Below are positions 50,388 to 59,590 of a DNA stretch of 63,582 nucleotides, piece after piece; the stretch's first letter is position 1, and the number at the start of each line of letters is the position of its first letter. Location: NCBI GenBank assembly GCA_017500825.1, contig JAFVYB010000003.1, positions 1 to 63,582 on the forward strand. Direction: 5' to 3'. The notes under the pieces are model-generated. The model did not search any database. It worked only from the letters and a program-made list of their open reading frames with translations, and was not told the DNA's origin. A program made the translations under genes and the position numbers. The stretch is from Myxococcaceae bacterium. Lineage in GTDB: Bacteria > Myxococcota > Myxococcia > Myxococcales > UBA5297.

Positions 50388-51904
50388 CCGCGACCACACG
50401 CCCCTCTCTGCCGATCGTCGCGCTCTGCCTCTTGATCGCGCTCACGCATCTTGGCGCCTGCACCGAAAGCGCGCCGAACGCCGCCGACGCCGACGCGGCC
50501 ACGGGCACAGCCGCCTGTAAACGACGGGAAGACTGCGAATCGCTGGGCGCGGACCATCGCGGACTCGTCTGCGGCGCGAATGGCCAGTGCGAACCATGCG
50601 CAAGCGACGGGCAATGCCGACTCAAGGAGCGCTGCGACGGCGACACGGCGCGCTGCGTCTTCCGCGAGGGATTTGGCGACGACTGCACCTTCAACGACGA
50701 GTGCGCTGCTGGAGAGTTTTGCGTCCAGGGCCTGTGCCGCGCGGCGCTCGAGGTCACCCTCTGCGTCCAGGGCGCGTGCCTGGCGAGCGGCCAGCGATGC
50801 GACGCGATCAATGGCGTCTGCGAGGTCGATCTGGGCTGCGTCGAAGACGGCGACTGCGCCGAAAGCGAGTTGTGCAACCTGCCGACGAGAACCTGCGTCA
50901 CGCGCTGCACCGGGGAGAGCGCGGCACTGCTCTGCCTGCCCACCCAAACCTGCCTCGTCGATCGCTGCGCCGACTGCGCCACCGACGCCGACTGCGCCGA
51001 CGGCATGACCTGCGATCTCGACGCCCTCTCCTGCGTGCTCGACGACGGCGGCGTGACGCGCTGCATAAGCGACCGCGACTGCGCCATCGATCAGACCTGT
51101 GACCCGGATCTCGGCGTCTGCCTGCCCAGGAAGCCCCCCTGCACGAGCGACGAGTCGTGCGCCTTGAGCGAGCGCTGCGACATCGCCTCGGGCAAGTGCC
51201 TGCCGCGCCAGTGCGAGCCGGACCGCTTCGAACCCAACGACACCGTCGAGTCGGCCGAGGCCCAGGGACGCGTGCTCGGCGAAGGCGCATTCTCCAGCCT
51301 GACGATCTGCGGCCAGGACGTGGACCACCTCCTCGTCGACCTGACGCGCGGCGACGACATCACCGCCACTCTCGACGCCGACGTTCTCCTCGACGGCCAT
51401 CTGCGGCTCGATCTCGTCGATCCCGAATCGCGACGACTGGGTTCGGGCGGCTTTTCGGCCAGCGGCGTCGCGGTGCTCGACGGACGCCACGCCATCCGCG
51501 TCACCCACCTCACCGCCCAGAGCGGCACGCGCGTCGACTACGGCCTGACGATCGCCCTCTCCACCGGCACGCCCTGCGACTTTGACCGCTTCGAGCCCAA
51601 CGACTCACCCGCGACGGCCATCCTTCTCGACGCCAGCGCCACCGCCTTCGAGGGCCTGACGATCTGCGGCGACGACAGCGACTTTTTCCGCGTCCAGGCG
51701 CCGGAGGACTGCGCGCTGAGCCTTGAGGCCAAAGTGACAGGGGGAGAGGGCGCGCTCGATGTCGAGGAGATCGCGGCGGGCGAATCGCCTCATTTTTGGA
51801 CCCCGTCCGAAGCAAACGAGCGGCTCTTCCGCGTCCAGTCCCCGCTGCCGCGCGTCCAGCTGACCTACACCCTCGCGCTCCAACGCACGGCCTGCGCCGA
51901 ATGA
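50384..51904 (+). CDS. Cysteine-rich lipoprotein with two EPNDT/PPC-like domains
   Basis: The 506-residue product has a lipobox at Cys26 (LTHLGAC). Residues about 40-280 are tandem CxxDxDC-type disulfide modules (CASDGQCRLKERCDGDTARC, CVEDGDCAESELC, CTSDESCALSERCD). Two bacterial PPC-like beta domains follow, each opening with DRFEPND (about 285 and 400) and ending with YGLTIAL and YTLALQR. EPND motifs mark prepeptidase-C-type domains of secreted proteins. The ATG overlaps the upstream stop and has GAGGG ahead of it, so it is translationally coupled. Function is unknown but it is probably an exported surface component. Confidence 0.85.
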   Translation: MTATTRPSLPIVALCLLIALTHLGACTESAPNAADADAATGTAACKRREDCESLGADHRGLVCGANGQCEPCASDGQCRLKERCDGDTARCVFREGFGDDCTFNDECAAGEFCVQGLCRAALEVTLCVQGACLASGQRCDAINGVCEVDLGCVEDGDCAESELCNLPTRTCVTRCTGESAALLCLPTQTCLVDRCADCATDADCADGMTCDLDALSCVLDDGGVTRCISDRDCAIDQTCDPDLGVCLPRKPPCTSDESCALSERCDIASGKCLPRQCEPDRFEPNDTVESAEAQGRVLGEGAFSSLTICGQDVDHLLVDLTRGDDITATLDADVLLDGHLRLDLVDPESRRLGSGGFSASGVAVLDGRHAIRVTHLTAQSGTRVDYGLTIALSTGTPCDFDRFEPNDSPATAILLDASATAFEGLTICGDDSDFFRVQAPEDCALSLEAKVTGGEGALDVEEIAAGESPHFWTPSEANERLFRVQSPLPRVQLTYTLALQRTACAE

Positions 51905-51947
51905 CGCCACCGCGTCCGACGACGAGACAGACACGGGAGACACGGCG

Positions 51948-54900
51948 ATGAAACGACACGCCTTCGCGACCGCACTCGCCCTGGCCGCAACCCTGACGCT
52001 CACTGCCTGCGACGGCGCCCGCGAATCGACCGGTGAACAAGACGGCGGAGACACTGGCGCGGGACTCGTCCTCACCGGCGACGCCTCCCTCTCCCCGGAC
52101 CCATCGGGCAATCCAGACGAGTCAGGCGACGCGGCGACCGGCGACGACACGGACGCCTCTGTCGACCAGAGCGACGCGCCCACGACACCGCTCATCCTCG
52201 AACGCCTCAGCCCGACGCGCGGACCTGTGACCGGAGGGACGGCGATCGCCCTCGACGGCAGCGGTTTTTTCCGGAGCTTTGCCTCTGGCGCGGACAACGC
52301 CTCGGCCCAGACGCGACTCTTCTTCGGAACCGAGGAAGCCGGCGATCTGACGCTGCTCAACGACTTCAGAATCGAGGCCACGCTGCCGCCCGCGATCGAC
52401 GGTCAGACGGGCGCGGTCGATGTCGTCCTGCAAAACCCCGCGGGCGAGGCGCGCTGCGACAAGTGCTTCACCTACTTTGCGCCGCTCAGCCTCGACACTG
52501 TCGCGCCCTCCACGGGAACGACGGCGGGGGGAGAGTGGCTTGAGCTCGTCGGCAGTGGGTTTGACGGCGGCCTGACGCTGATTTTCGGCGAGGCGGTTTC
52601 TCCCCAGGTCGAGGTCATCGACGACACGCGCGCCCGCGCCCTTTCGCCGCCGGTTCAAGCGCCCGGAACCGTGCCCCTGCGCGCCTTCAACAAAAACGGC
52701 CACGTCCTCATCGAGGCGGGCTTCACCTTTGAGTCGCCGATCGCGCTCGACGCCATTGCCCCGCGCGCCGTGCCGATCGCGGGCGGTGTCAGCGTGACGA
52801 TTCGCGGCCAGTCGCTCGACCGGGCCCAGTCGCTTCTCGTGGCCGGACAGGCCGTGCCCATCACAGCCCAGAGCGCCGAGGCCATCGCCTTCACCGCTCC
52901 CGCGCAAAGCGCCGCCGGCCTCGTCTCGGTCGCGATTCAGGACGCGGCGGGACTGACGGCACATCTCGACGGCGGGCTGCTCTACGTCGACGGCACTGCC
53001 GCGCCGCGGTTCGCGCTCTGGCCGACGCACGGTCCATCCCGGGGGGGCAATGCGATCGTCGTCTCTGGCAGCGCGCCGGGCCGCGTCAGAGCCATCACCC
53101 TCGACGACAGCGAACTCGACAGCGACGACTGGAGCCTCGACGCCGACGGACAAGCAATCGCCCTGACCATGCCGCCCTCAGAGGCGGGACGCGTGGCGAC
53201 CATCGGCCTCATCCTCGATGACGGCACCGCCATCGAACTGACCTACCGCTACGATCTCAGCCTCGACAGCGTGAGTCCGGCGCGCGGACAGGCGGGCGAC
53301 TGGGTGGAGATCTCGGGCGCGGGATTCGACTCCGCGGCGCGACGACTGGCCGTCCGATTTGGCGCCACGCTGGTGAGCGGGGAGGGCGCCATCGAGCGGC
53401 TGAGCGACGGCAAAGCGCGGGTCCTCGTCCCCAGGGGGCGCGGCTGTGTCGACATCGCCCTTTTCGACGAGGCCGACTCGACGAACGCGGACAGCGCTGC
53501 TCGCGCCTTCACCTACGACGAAGCGCTCGCCATCGACGCCGTCAGTCCCAGTTTTGGCGCGATCGCCGGCGGCGACGAGGTGTCCCTTCACGGCGCGGGA
53601 TTCACCCAGGGCGTCGTCGCTCTCTTCGGCGCCTCGATCCTGCGCGATGTGAGCGTGGAGAACCCCTTTTTGATGAGCGGACGCGTTCCGGCGGGCAGCC
53701 CCGGCGCGGTCGATGTCACCGTCCAGCTGGGCGAGTCGAGCGACACCTTGAGCGCGGGCTACACCTACCGCGACACGGCCCAGAGCCTCGGCGGCAGCAC
53801 GGGCGCGACCATCGCCGGCACGCTCAACGTCACCACCTTCCTCACCTCCAGCGAACGCGTCGCCGATGTCCGCGTCAGCGTCTCCACCGACGGCGGCGCC
53901 ACCACCCTCGCCAGCGGCAAGACCAACGCCGACGGCCAACTCTCGCTGCACTCGCCCGGCTTCAACCGCCCCCTGCGCGTGACCTTCGAAAAAGAGGGCT
54001 TCCAGACGCTCATCGTCGACGGCCAGCGCGCGGCCAACCTCTCGGTCTTCCTGACCCAAATCTCGATCGACGCCTCGACGGGCAGCGGCAGCGGCGGCGC
54101 GTTTAGCGGCACGAGCGGTTCGAGCGAATCACCGCCCACTTCCCTGCCCAGCGGCTCCACGGCGGCCGGCGGCTCCACGGTCACCCCCGACTACAGCGGC
54201 AGCGCGATCGCGCCCGTCCTCAGCGGCAGCGTCACCGGCTTCAAGCTCTCGCGCGACCTCGGCCCCAACGAGATCGCCATGGCCGAAGTCTGGACCGTGC
54301 CCGCCAGCTACTACTCGACCCCGCCCTTTGGCGGCTCGGTCTCCCCGGCACTGCGCGACGCGCGCGGCGAGCGATGGCGCGTCACCAGCGACGGCGGCCC
54401 CTTCACCATCTACGGCTCGTTCGGGCGCCAGAGCCTCTACGCCCTCTTCGGCGCCTACGACACCGAGACCGGAACGCTGACGCCCCACCTGATGGGCCTG
54501 TTGCGCGGCGTTTCCGTCAGCGACGCGACGCCCGCCGTCGACCTCGACCTCAGGCTCGATATGCACCTCGACCAGTCGATCGCCGTCACCGTTCTGCCCG
54601 CGCCCGAACCCATCGATCCCAACGACACAGAGGCGCAGGGACGCGTCCTCAGCCACGCGCTCCACGCCTGGCTCACTCTCGGCAACGACGGCTACATCGA
54701 CTTTGGCCCGGCCATGGGTCCTGGCCCTGTGCTCACCCTGAACGGCCTGCCGCGCCTGGGCGCCGACAACTTCCTCTTCCTCAACCGCAGCGTCTCGGCC
54801 GACGGCCGCTTCAGCAATTACTGTTTCCACCGCGCCTATGGCGACAGCGCGGGCGGTCTCACGCTCGGCCCCATCCTCGGACGGCTCGTTCCCATCGTCC

Positions 54901-55343
54901 CTGACATCGAGGGCGACTCAGGCGAGGACAACGCCAGCGCGGGCGACGCGTCGAACAACGGCGGCACGGGCGGATTCGAGCTCCTGCCCTTCGACGGGAC
55001 GATCCGCTGGCGCTTCACCGACGGCGCGGCCTCCGACCTGTTGCGGCTCTACGTCACCATCCTCCACGGCGACGGCTCTCTCGAATCTCTGGAGGCCATC
55101 CTGCCCGGCGACGCCACCTCCCTCGCCCTGCCGAGCGCCACCACCCAGCGCCTCGACCCGGCCACTGCCAGCGTCTTCGTCTCGTTCCAGGCCTCGCGCG
55201 CCCCGCGCTTCGACTTCGACTTCTGGAGCTACAGCCACTTCAGCACCGCCTCGCTCAGCTGCTGGGCCAGCGGCAGCTTCGATGTCCCACTGCGAAGGGT
55301 CTCTGTCGCGCCGCAGGATTCCGGGACGCCGGGCGCCGAATGA
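51948..55343 (+). CDS. Lipoprotein with six IPT/TIG repeats and carboxypeptidase-regulatory-like domain
   Basis: The 1131-residue product has a lipobox at Cys21 (LTLTAC). Six IPT/TIG-type Ig-like repeats (about 80-605) begin with segments such as LERLSPTRGPVTGGTAI, LDTVAPSTGTTAGGEWL and IDAVSPSFGAIAGGDEV. A carboxypeptidase-regulatory-like domain (about 620-705) has VRVSVSTDGG, TNADGQLSLHSPGF and RVTFEKEGFQTLIV. A Ser/Gly/Thr linker (about 710-750) leads to a large C-terminal beta region. IPT/TIG repeats are common in surface receptors and adhesins. The ATG follows GGGAGACACGGCG. Its stop overlaps the next start (ATGA). This is the largest member of the operon and probably its main scaffold or adhesin. 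Confidence 0.87.
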   Translation: MKRHAFATALALAATLTLTACDGARESTGEQDGGDTGAGLVLTGDASLSPDPSGNPDESGDAATGDDTDASVDQSDAPTTPLILERLSPTRGPVTGGTAIALDGSGFFRSFASGADNASAQTRLFFGTEEAGDLTLLNDFRIEATLPPAIDGQTGAVDVVLQNPAGEARCDKCFTYFAPLSLDTVAPSTGTTAGGEWLELVGSGFDGGLTLIFGEAVSPQVEVIDDTRARALSPPVQAPGTVPLRAFNKNGHVLIEAGFTFESPIALDAIAPRAVPIAGGVSVTIRGQSLDRAQSLLVAGQAVPITAQSAEAIAFTAPAQSAAGLVSVAIQDAAGLTAHLDGGLLYVDGTAAPRFALWPTHGPSRGGNAIVVSGSAPGRVRAITLDDSELDSDDWSLDADGQAIALTMPPSEAGRVATIGLILDDGTAIELTYRYDLSLDSVSPARGQAGDWVEISGAGFDSAARRLAVRFGATLVSGEGAIERLSDGKARVLVPRGRGCVDIALFDEADSTNADSAARAFTYDEALAIDAVSPSFGAIAGGDEVSLHGAGFTQGVVALFGASILRDVSVENPFLMSGRVPAGSPGAVDVTVQLGESSDTLSAGYTYRDTAQSLGGSTGATIAGTLNVTTFLTSSERVADVRVSVSTDGGATTLASGKTNADGQLSLHSPGFNRPLRVTFEKEGFQTLIVDGQRAANLSVFLTQISIDASTGSGSGGAFSGTSGSSESPPTSLPSGSTAAGGSTVTPDYSGSAIAPVLSGSVTGFKLSRDLGPNEIAMAEVWTVPASYYSTPPFGGSVSPALRDARGERWRVTSDGGPFTIYGSFGRQSLYALFGAYDTETGTLTPHLMGLLRGVSVSDATPAVDLDLRLDMHLDQSIAVTVLPAPEPIDPNDTEAQGRVLSHALHAWLTLGNDGYIDFGPAMGPGPVLTLNGLPRLGADNFLFLNRSVSADGRFSNYCFHRAYGDSAGGLTLGPILGRLVPIVPDIEGDSGEDNASAGDASNNGGTGGFELLPFDGTIRWRFTDGAASDLLRLYVTILHGDGSLESLEAILPGDATSLALPSATTQRLDPATASVFVSFQASRAPRFDFDFWSYSHFSTASLSCWASGSFDVPLRRVSVAPQDSGTPGAE

Positions 55344-56560
55344 CCCGCCAAAGGACCGCCATGCCCGCGCCGAACGCCCCCGCGATCGCCCTGTTGTCCG
55401 CCTGCCTCGTTGCCCTTGGCCTCTCCCTGCCCCTGACCGCCTGCACCTCGGGCGAGACGATCGTCACCGGCTGCCAGCGCGATTCAGACTGCGGCCCGTC
55501 GAGCGCCCACCGCTGCGATGTCGAATCGGGCGCCTGCCTCTGCCGCACCGACGACGCCTGCGCCGAGGGCGAGCGCTGCAACAGCCAAGGTTACTGCCAG
55601 GCCATCGTCGGCTGCTTCGACTCGACCGACTGCCCCGAGGGCTTCTTCTGCGACCCGTCGACGAACACCTGCCTCTCGATCGGGCGCTGCGCGAGCGACC
55701 TGCACTGCGACTTTGGCGAGATCTGCGACAGCGCGACCAACACCTGCCGCGAGGGATGCCGCAGCCACGGCGACTGCGGGTTTGGCGTCTCCTGCCTCTG
55801 CCAGATGACCGACGAAGCCACCGGCGCCACCATCGAGATCGACTGCGCCTGCGAGGCCACGGACGAGGCCGAACGCATGAGCTGCCAGGTGGGCCGATGC
55901 GCCGCCGACCGCTGCATCGACGACGACTACTGCGCCTTTGGCGAGCGCTGCGCGGCGACTGGGGAAGGCGAACTGGCGCGCTGCGAGAGCGACTACGACG
56001 TGTCGACGCGTCCCTATTGCGACCCATGCGTCTCGGGCGTCGTCGGCCAGACCACCTGCGGCGAGGGCGCCAACTTCTGCCTCTACAGCACCTACAACCA
56101 GACCCGTTTCTGCGGCGTGGACTGCGGCGACGGCCAGGGCTGCCCCAACGGCTTCGCCTGCAACGACGTGATCGTCGTCTGGATGAGCACCCTGTGCAGC
56201 GACGAGGCCGACTGCAAAAAGCCCGAGAACAGGAGCGACATCCCCTGCGCCTCGGACGCGGACTGCCCCAACAGCGCCCGCTGCGACCCCGAGTCGGGCT
56301 TCTGCTACGGCGCCTGCATCCGCAAAGAGGGCTCCAGCGAGAGCTTCTGCGCCTGCGTTCAGGACGACGACTGCGCCCAGGACGACTGCGACCCGGTCAC
56401 GCGGCGCTGCGGCACGACGCGCAAGAGCTGCGATCCGGCGCTCAACGACTGCCCCACCATCCGCTGCGTCGACTTTGGCGACAGCGGCGGCTGCCTCATC
56501 GGCCAGAACTGCGCGCCCGTCGAAGGGCTGACCTGCGAGGACATGTCGATCGCCCGCTGA
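55340..56560 (+). CDS. Cysteine-rich lipoprotein (last of surface operon)
   Basis: The 406-residue product has a lipobox at Cys35 (LPLTAC). The rest is almost wholly disulfide-rich modules of the CxxDSDC...CxCRTDxxCAEGERCN type, with DCGFGVSCLCQ, CDPCVSGVVGQTTCGEGANFC and DDDCAQDDCDPVTRRC near the end. No enzyme motif is visible. Two starts are possible: the ATG at 55340, which overlaps the upstream stop and gives a positively charged signal-peptide start, and the ATG at 55361, which has AAGGA before it. I prefer 55340 because charge at the N-terminus is needed for secretion. It closes the operon. Confidence 0.83.
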   Translation: MTRQRTAMPAPNAPAIALLSACLVALGLSLPLTACTSGETIVTGCQRDSDCGPSSAHRCDVESGACLCRTDDACAEGERCNSQGYCQAIVGCFDSTDCPEGFFCDPSTNTCLSIGRCASDLHCDFGEICDSATNTCREGCRSHGDCGFGVSCLCQMTDEATGATIEIDCACEATDEAERMSCQVGRCAADRCIDDDYCAFGERCAATGEGELARCESDYDVSTRPYCDPCVSGVVGQTTCGEGANFCLYSTYNQTRFCGVDCGDGQGCPNGFACNDVIVVWMSTLCSDEADCKKPENRSDIPCASDADCPNSARCDPESGFCYGACIRKEGSSESFCACVQDDDCAQDDCDPVTRRCGTTRKSCDPALNDCPTIRCVDFGDSGGCLIGQNCAPVEGLTCEDMSIAR

Positions 56561-56584
56561 ACCGTCCGCCTCTCCCCTCCGCGC

Positions 56585-56606
56585 CGACGCTCAAACACGC
56601 CGATTT
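56585..56606 (+). repeat. 22-nt intergenic repeat, copy 2
   Basis: Identical to 40106-40127. It lies 25 bp after the stop of the last surface-operon gene and is followed by a T-rich run (CTTTTTT), with no clear hairpin. Confidence 0.7.
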
Positions 56607-56698
56607 CTTTTTTGAGGCCCGCCCGCGCGCCGACAGACGCCGCCCGCGAAGAGCGCCCCACCCGCGACGCCGTTTCCCATCGCCACCCCCACGCCGAC

Positions 56699-58519
56699 AT
56701 GAACCTCTCCCTCCCGCGCCTTACCGACCTCTTCCGCGGCAAGGACCTCCTCAAGAGCGCCGCCGAACGAATGGGCCTCTCGCGGAACTTCCCCGTGACG
56801 CTCTTCTACGACGCCATCTTCCGCTGGCCGCTGGCCTCGGTGGAGACGGCCACGGGCACCGAGCCGCGCCGCGCCGACTATGTGGTCTGGTATCTCATCG
56901 CCAGTGGCGCCATCGCCCGCGACGAGCTCCTCACGCCCTGCCGCGTCCCCTACGCCGACCTGGCCCGCGTCCACACCGCCCGCTATCTCGAATCGCTCAG
57001 CAGCGGCGAAACCCTGGCCATGATCTTCGCCGTCGACGCCTCGGACATCCCGGTCGACGAGACGGTCAACACCATCCGCATCGCCTGTGGCGCCACGCTC
57101 GACGCCGCCCGCGCCGCCCTCAAGACGCGTTCGCCCGCCGTCAACCTCATCGGCGGCTTCCACCACGCCTTCCCCGACAAGGGCGGAGGCCTGTGCGCCG
57201 TCAACGACATGGCCGTGGCCACCGCGGTCCTGCGCGCCGAGGGGTTCAAGGGCCGCGTCGCCATCCTCGATCTCGACGCCCACCCGCCGGACGGCACCGC
57301 CGCCTGCTTCGCCGGTCAGGAAAACGTCTGGCTGGGTTCGCTCTCCGGATCGTTCTGGAAGCCGCTCGACGGCGTCGACGAGACGGTTCTGCCCGCCGCC
57401 TGCCCCGACGAAAAATACCTCAAAGCGCTGAGCGCCCTTCTCGACCGCATGCCCGACGCCGAACTGACCTTTGTCCTCGCCGGGGGCGATGTCCTGGCAG
57501 GCGACCGCATGGGGCGACTTGGCCTGACGCTGAAGGGCGCGCGCCGTCGCGATCTGATGATCGCCGAGAGGCTCGAAGGCCGCCCCTCCGTGTTCCTGCC
57601 CGCCGGCGGCTACCACAAGGACGCCTGGAAGGTCCTGGCCGGCACTGTGCTCGCGCTCAGGCATCGCTCCAAAGAAGCCATCCCCAAGCGCTTCGACCCA
57701 ATGCGCGCGCACTATTCGGAGATCTGGCGCGATCTCGGCATCGGCGAGAGCGACGAGTTCGAGCTGTCGATGGAAGACCTCGACGACAGCCTGGCCAGCG
57801 GTCCCTCGCAACTGCGCCTCCTCGGCGCCTTCACCGCCGAAAACCTCGAACTCATCTTCGAGCGCGTGGGCCTGTTGCGACACCTCGCCCGCCTCGGCTT
57901 CAGCGCCTTCCGCACCGAAATCGACGAGGCCAGCCCGGGCGAGCGCTTCCGCCTCTTTGGCCGCTTCGCCGACGAGGAACACGTGCTGATCGAAGCCGTC
58001 GTCGAGAAGAAGCGCCTGGGGCCAAACGAGGTCCTCTACATTCACTGGATGACGCTGCGTAATCCCAAGGCCGCCTTCAGCGACAAGCGCCCCGCCCTGC
58101 CCGGTCAGGAGGTGCCCGGCCTCGGCCTCATGCGCGAGATGGGCGAGCTCTTCGCGCGCATGGCCAAGGGTCTCAAGCTGCCCGCCGTGGCCTTCCGACC
58201 GGCCTGGTATCACATGTCCTACGCCGCCCGGACGCACTTCCAATACCTCGACCCCGTCCACCAGGGCCGCTTCGAGGCCATGGTGCGCGACCTGCACAAA
58301 ATGCCGCTGCGCGAGGTGACGCTGGCCGTGGCCCAGGGCCGCGTGCGCGTGAACGGCCAACCCTACGAATGGGAACCGCTGGAGATGGCCTACTGGCTAA
58401 GCAAGAAGCGACAGGAACGCCGCGCCGTCGAGGCCGAGCGCAACCGCGTCCACTTCACCGTCATCCCCATTGGCCGCCCGCACAAAAAGGCCGATCGCCG
58501 AGGCCGGGCCCAGAGCTGA
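56699..58519 (+). CDS. Histone-deacetylase-like protein fused to a C-terminal domain
   Basis: The 606-residue product has an arginase/deacetylase-type domain (about 35-330). Motifs are VHTARYLESL, GGFHHAFPDKGGGLCAVND (catalytic His155-His156), ILDLDAHPPDGT (Zn ligands Asp193, His195), AGGDVLAGD (Asp264) and PAGGYHKD, the transition-state Tyr. All catalytic residues are present, so an acetyl-lysine, acetyl-polyamine or acetoin-type deacylase is likely. The C-terminal 250 residues (about 350-606) have VLYIHWMTLRNP, LPGQEVPGLGLMREMGELFA and HFQYLDPVHQGRFEAM. These resemble an acetyltransferase-like fold, which is inference. No Shine-Dalgarno is visible before the ATG at 56699. A deacylase joined to such a domain could couple removal and addition of acyl groups. 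Confidence 0.85.
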   Translation: MNLSLPRLTDLFRGKDLLKSAAERMGLSRNFPVTLFYDAIFRWPLASVETATGTEPRRADYVVWYLIASGAIARDELLTPCRVPYADLARVHTARYLESLSSGETLAMIFAVDASDIPVDETVNTIRIACGATLDAARAALKTRSPAVNLIGGFHHAFPDKGGGLCAVNDMAVATAVLRAEGFKGRVAILDLDAHPPDGTAACFAGQENVWLGSLSGSFWKPLDGVDETVLPAACPDEKYLKALSALLDRMPDAELTFVLAGGDVLAGDRMGRLGLTLKGARRRDLMIAERLEGRPSVFLPAGGYHKDAWKVLAGTVLALRHRSKEAIPKRFDPMRAHYSEIWRDLGIGESDEFELSMEDLDDSLASGPSQLRLLGAFTAENLELIFERVGLLRHLARLGFSAFRTEIDEASPGERFRLFGRFADEEHVLIEAVVEKKRLGPNEVLYIHWMTLRNPKAAFSDKRPALPGQEVPGLGLMREMGELFARMAKGLKLPAVAFRPAWYHMSYAARTHFQYLDPVHQGRFEAMVRDLHKMPLREVTLAVAQGRVRVNGQPYEWEPLEMAYWLSKKRQERRAVEAERNRVHFTVIPIGRPHKKADRRGRAQS

Positions 58520-58785
58520 AGCGCCGCCCCGTGTCATCGCTGTCTCCCCGAGGCATCGCCTCGCCCGCGCGCCGTCTTCCATCCCCGCCGAGGTGGACCA
58601 TCCCGCTGTCTTTCCGCCGCTTCACGCGGCCCAGATGGCGCGATCCCCTCCCCCGCCATCTTACCTCGCCCCTGTGACAGCCTTTGCCGCAAGGCCGCCA
58701 CACCCCCCATTTGGGCTTTGCCGCGATTCAATACGCGCGCCAGATTTGCCCCCGGCCGTCGTCGATTGGGGAGAGGGGCGAGGGG

Positions 58786-59502
58786 ATGGGCATTCGAAAG
58801 CAAGCCGCGTTGTTTGTCACCGCCGCGCTGGTGGCCGCGTTCGCGGTCGAAAATGGCCTGGCCAAACCGCCCCGGTCGATTTCGCGCGTTCAAACAAATG
58901 CCGCGCTCAAAGATCCAACCAATGGCGCCGCCTTTGATGAAACATTTGTCGTCGATGGTCAAAGATTTCACTGCCTCGGCGCTGGAGGACATAAGGTTTT
59001 ATTTTATGAAGTCTATTCAAACGCCTTCTGCGTCGACGCCAAAACATCTCTTGAGACAGTTCAAGAATATATTTTAAAAACATATCCAGATCATTCTTCT
59101 GAGAAATTATTTAATAAATTAAAGGACGACGATAAATTCTTCGATCTTTTATCGAAATTGCCTGGTGATAAATTAATTCAAATTCGATTTTTGCGCGATT
59201 TGAGCCGCGATCAAATCGCCGACGCCATGGTCAAGGCAACGAAGCCCCTTGTTCCGGCGGCCGAGGTCGAACGCGTGAATGCCGCCTTTCGCAGGCGCGA
59301 TCCGCGTCAGGGCGACCTCGCGCTCATCTTTTCCCAGGGCGAGGCGCTCAACATGCGCCTGGCCGACAGCCGCGAGCGATTCGAGCGAGCCAACGCCCTC
59401 GTCGACAGGATTTGGCTCGTCTGGCTCGGCGGCGACAGCCCGACTCCCAGCCTGCGCGAGGAACTGGCGCGTCGCTTTGGCGCTCAAAATGCAGGCCTTT
59501 GA
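58786..59502 (+). CDS. Secreted chalcone-isomerase-like protein
   Basis: The 238-residue product has a signal peptide (about 1-27). It then follows the chalcone-isomerase-like plan: FVVDGQRFHCLGAGGHKVL, FYEVYSNAFCVDA, LIQIRFLRDLSRDQIADAM and LVDRIWLVWLGGDS. These domains in bacteria bind fatty acids or act in the envelope; most lack isomerase residues. The ATG at 58786 follows GAGAGGGG at 7 nt. The central part (58980-59215) is AT-rich with codons such as TTA, ATA and AAA, while both ends are GC-rich. This change within one gene suggests a transferred or slowly ameliorating segment, or a selected RNA feature. Confidence 0.78.
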   Translation: MGIRKQAALFVTAALVAAFAVENGLAKPPRSISRVQTNAALKDPTNGAAFDETFVVDGQRFHCLGAGGHKVLFYEVYSNAFCVDAKTSLETVQEYILKTYPDHSSEKLFNKLKDDDKFFDLLSKLPGDKLIQIRFLRDLSRDQIADAMVKATKPLVPAAEVERVNAAFRRRDPRQGDLALIFSQGEALNMRLADSRERFERANALVDRIWLVWLGGDSPTPSLREELARRFGAQNAGL

Positions 59503-59562
59503 ACCTGTCGAACGCCGTTTCCCCGCCGGTTTCCCCCGGCGCAATTCCCTCTCAAGGCCAGA

Positions 59563-59590
59563 TTGAAGCGCGCGTCGGCTCTGCTATAGG
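59563..59590 (+). promoter_or_regulatory. Probable promoter of ffh
   Basis: TTGAAG (59563-59568), 16-nt spacer, TATAGG (59585-59590) extended by TGC directly upstream, then GGGCCGCGCCGC. It lies 138 bp before the ffh start. This is the best-looking promoter in the window. Confidence 0.6.

Noticed and set aside
54838..58062. 1074-codon plus-strand open frame
   Set aside because: It overlaps the IPT/TIG, cysteine-rich and deacetylase genes in another frame. It is Arg/Ser/Pro-rich without domains; the other frames carry clear signal peptides and catalytic motifs.
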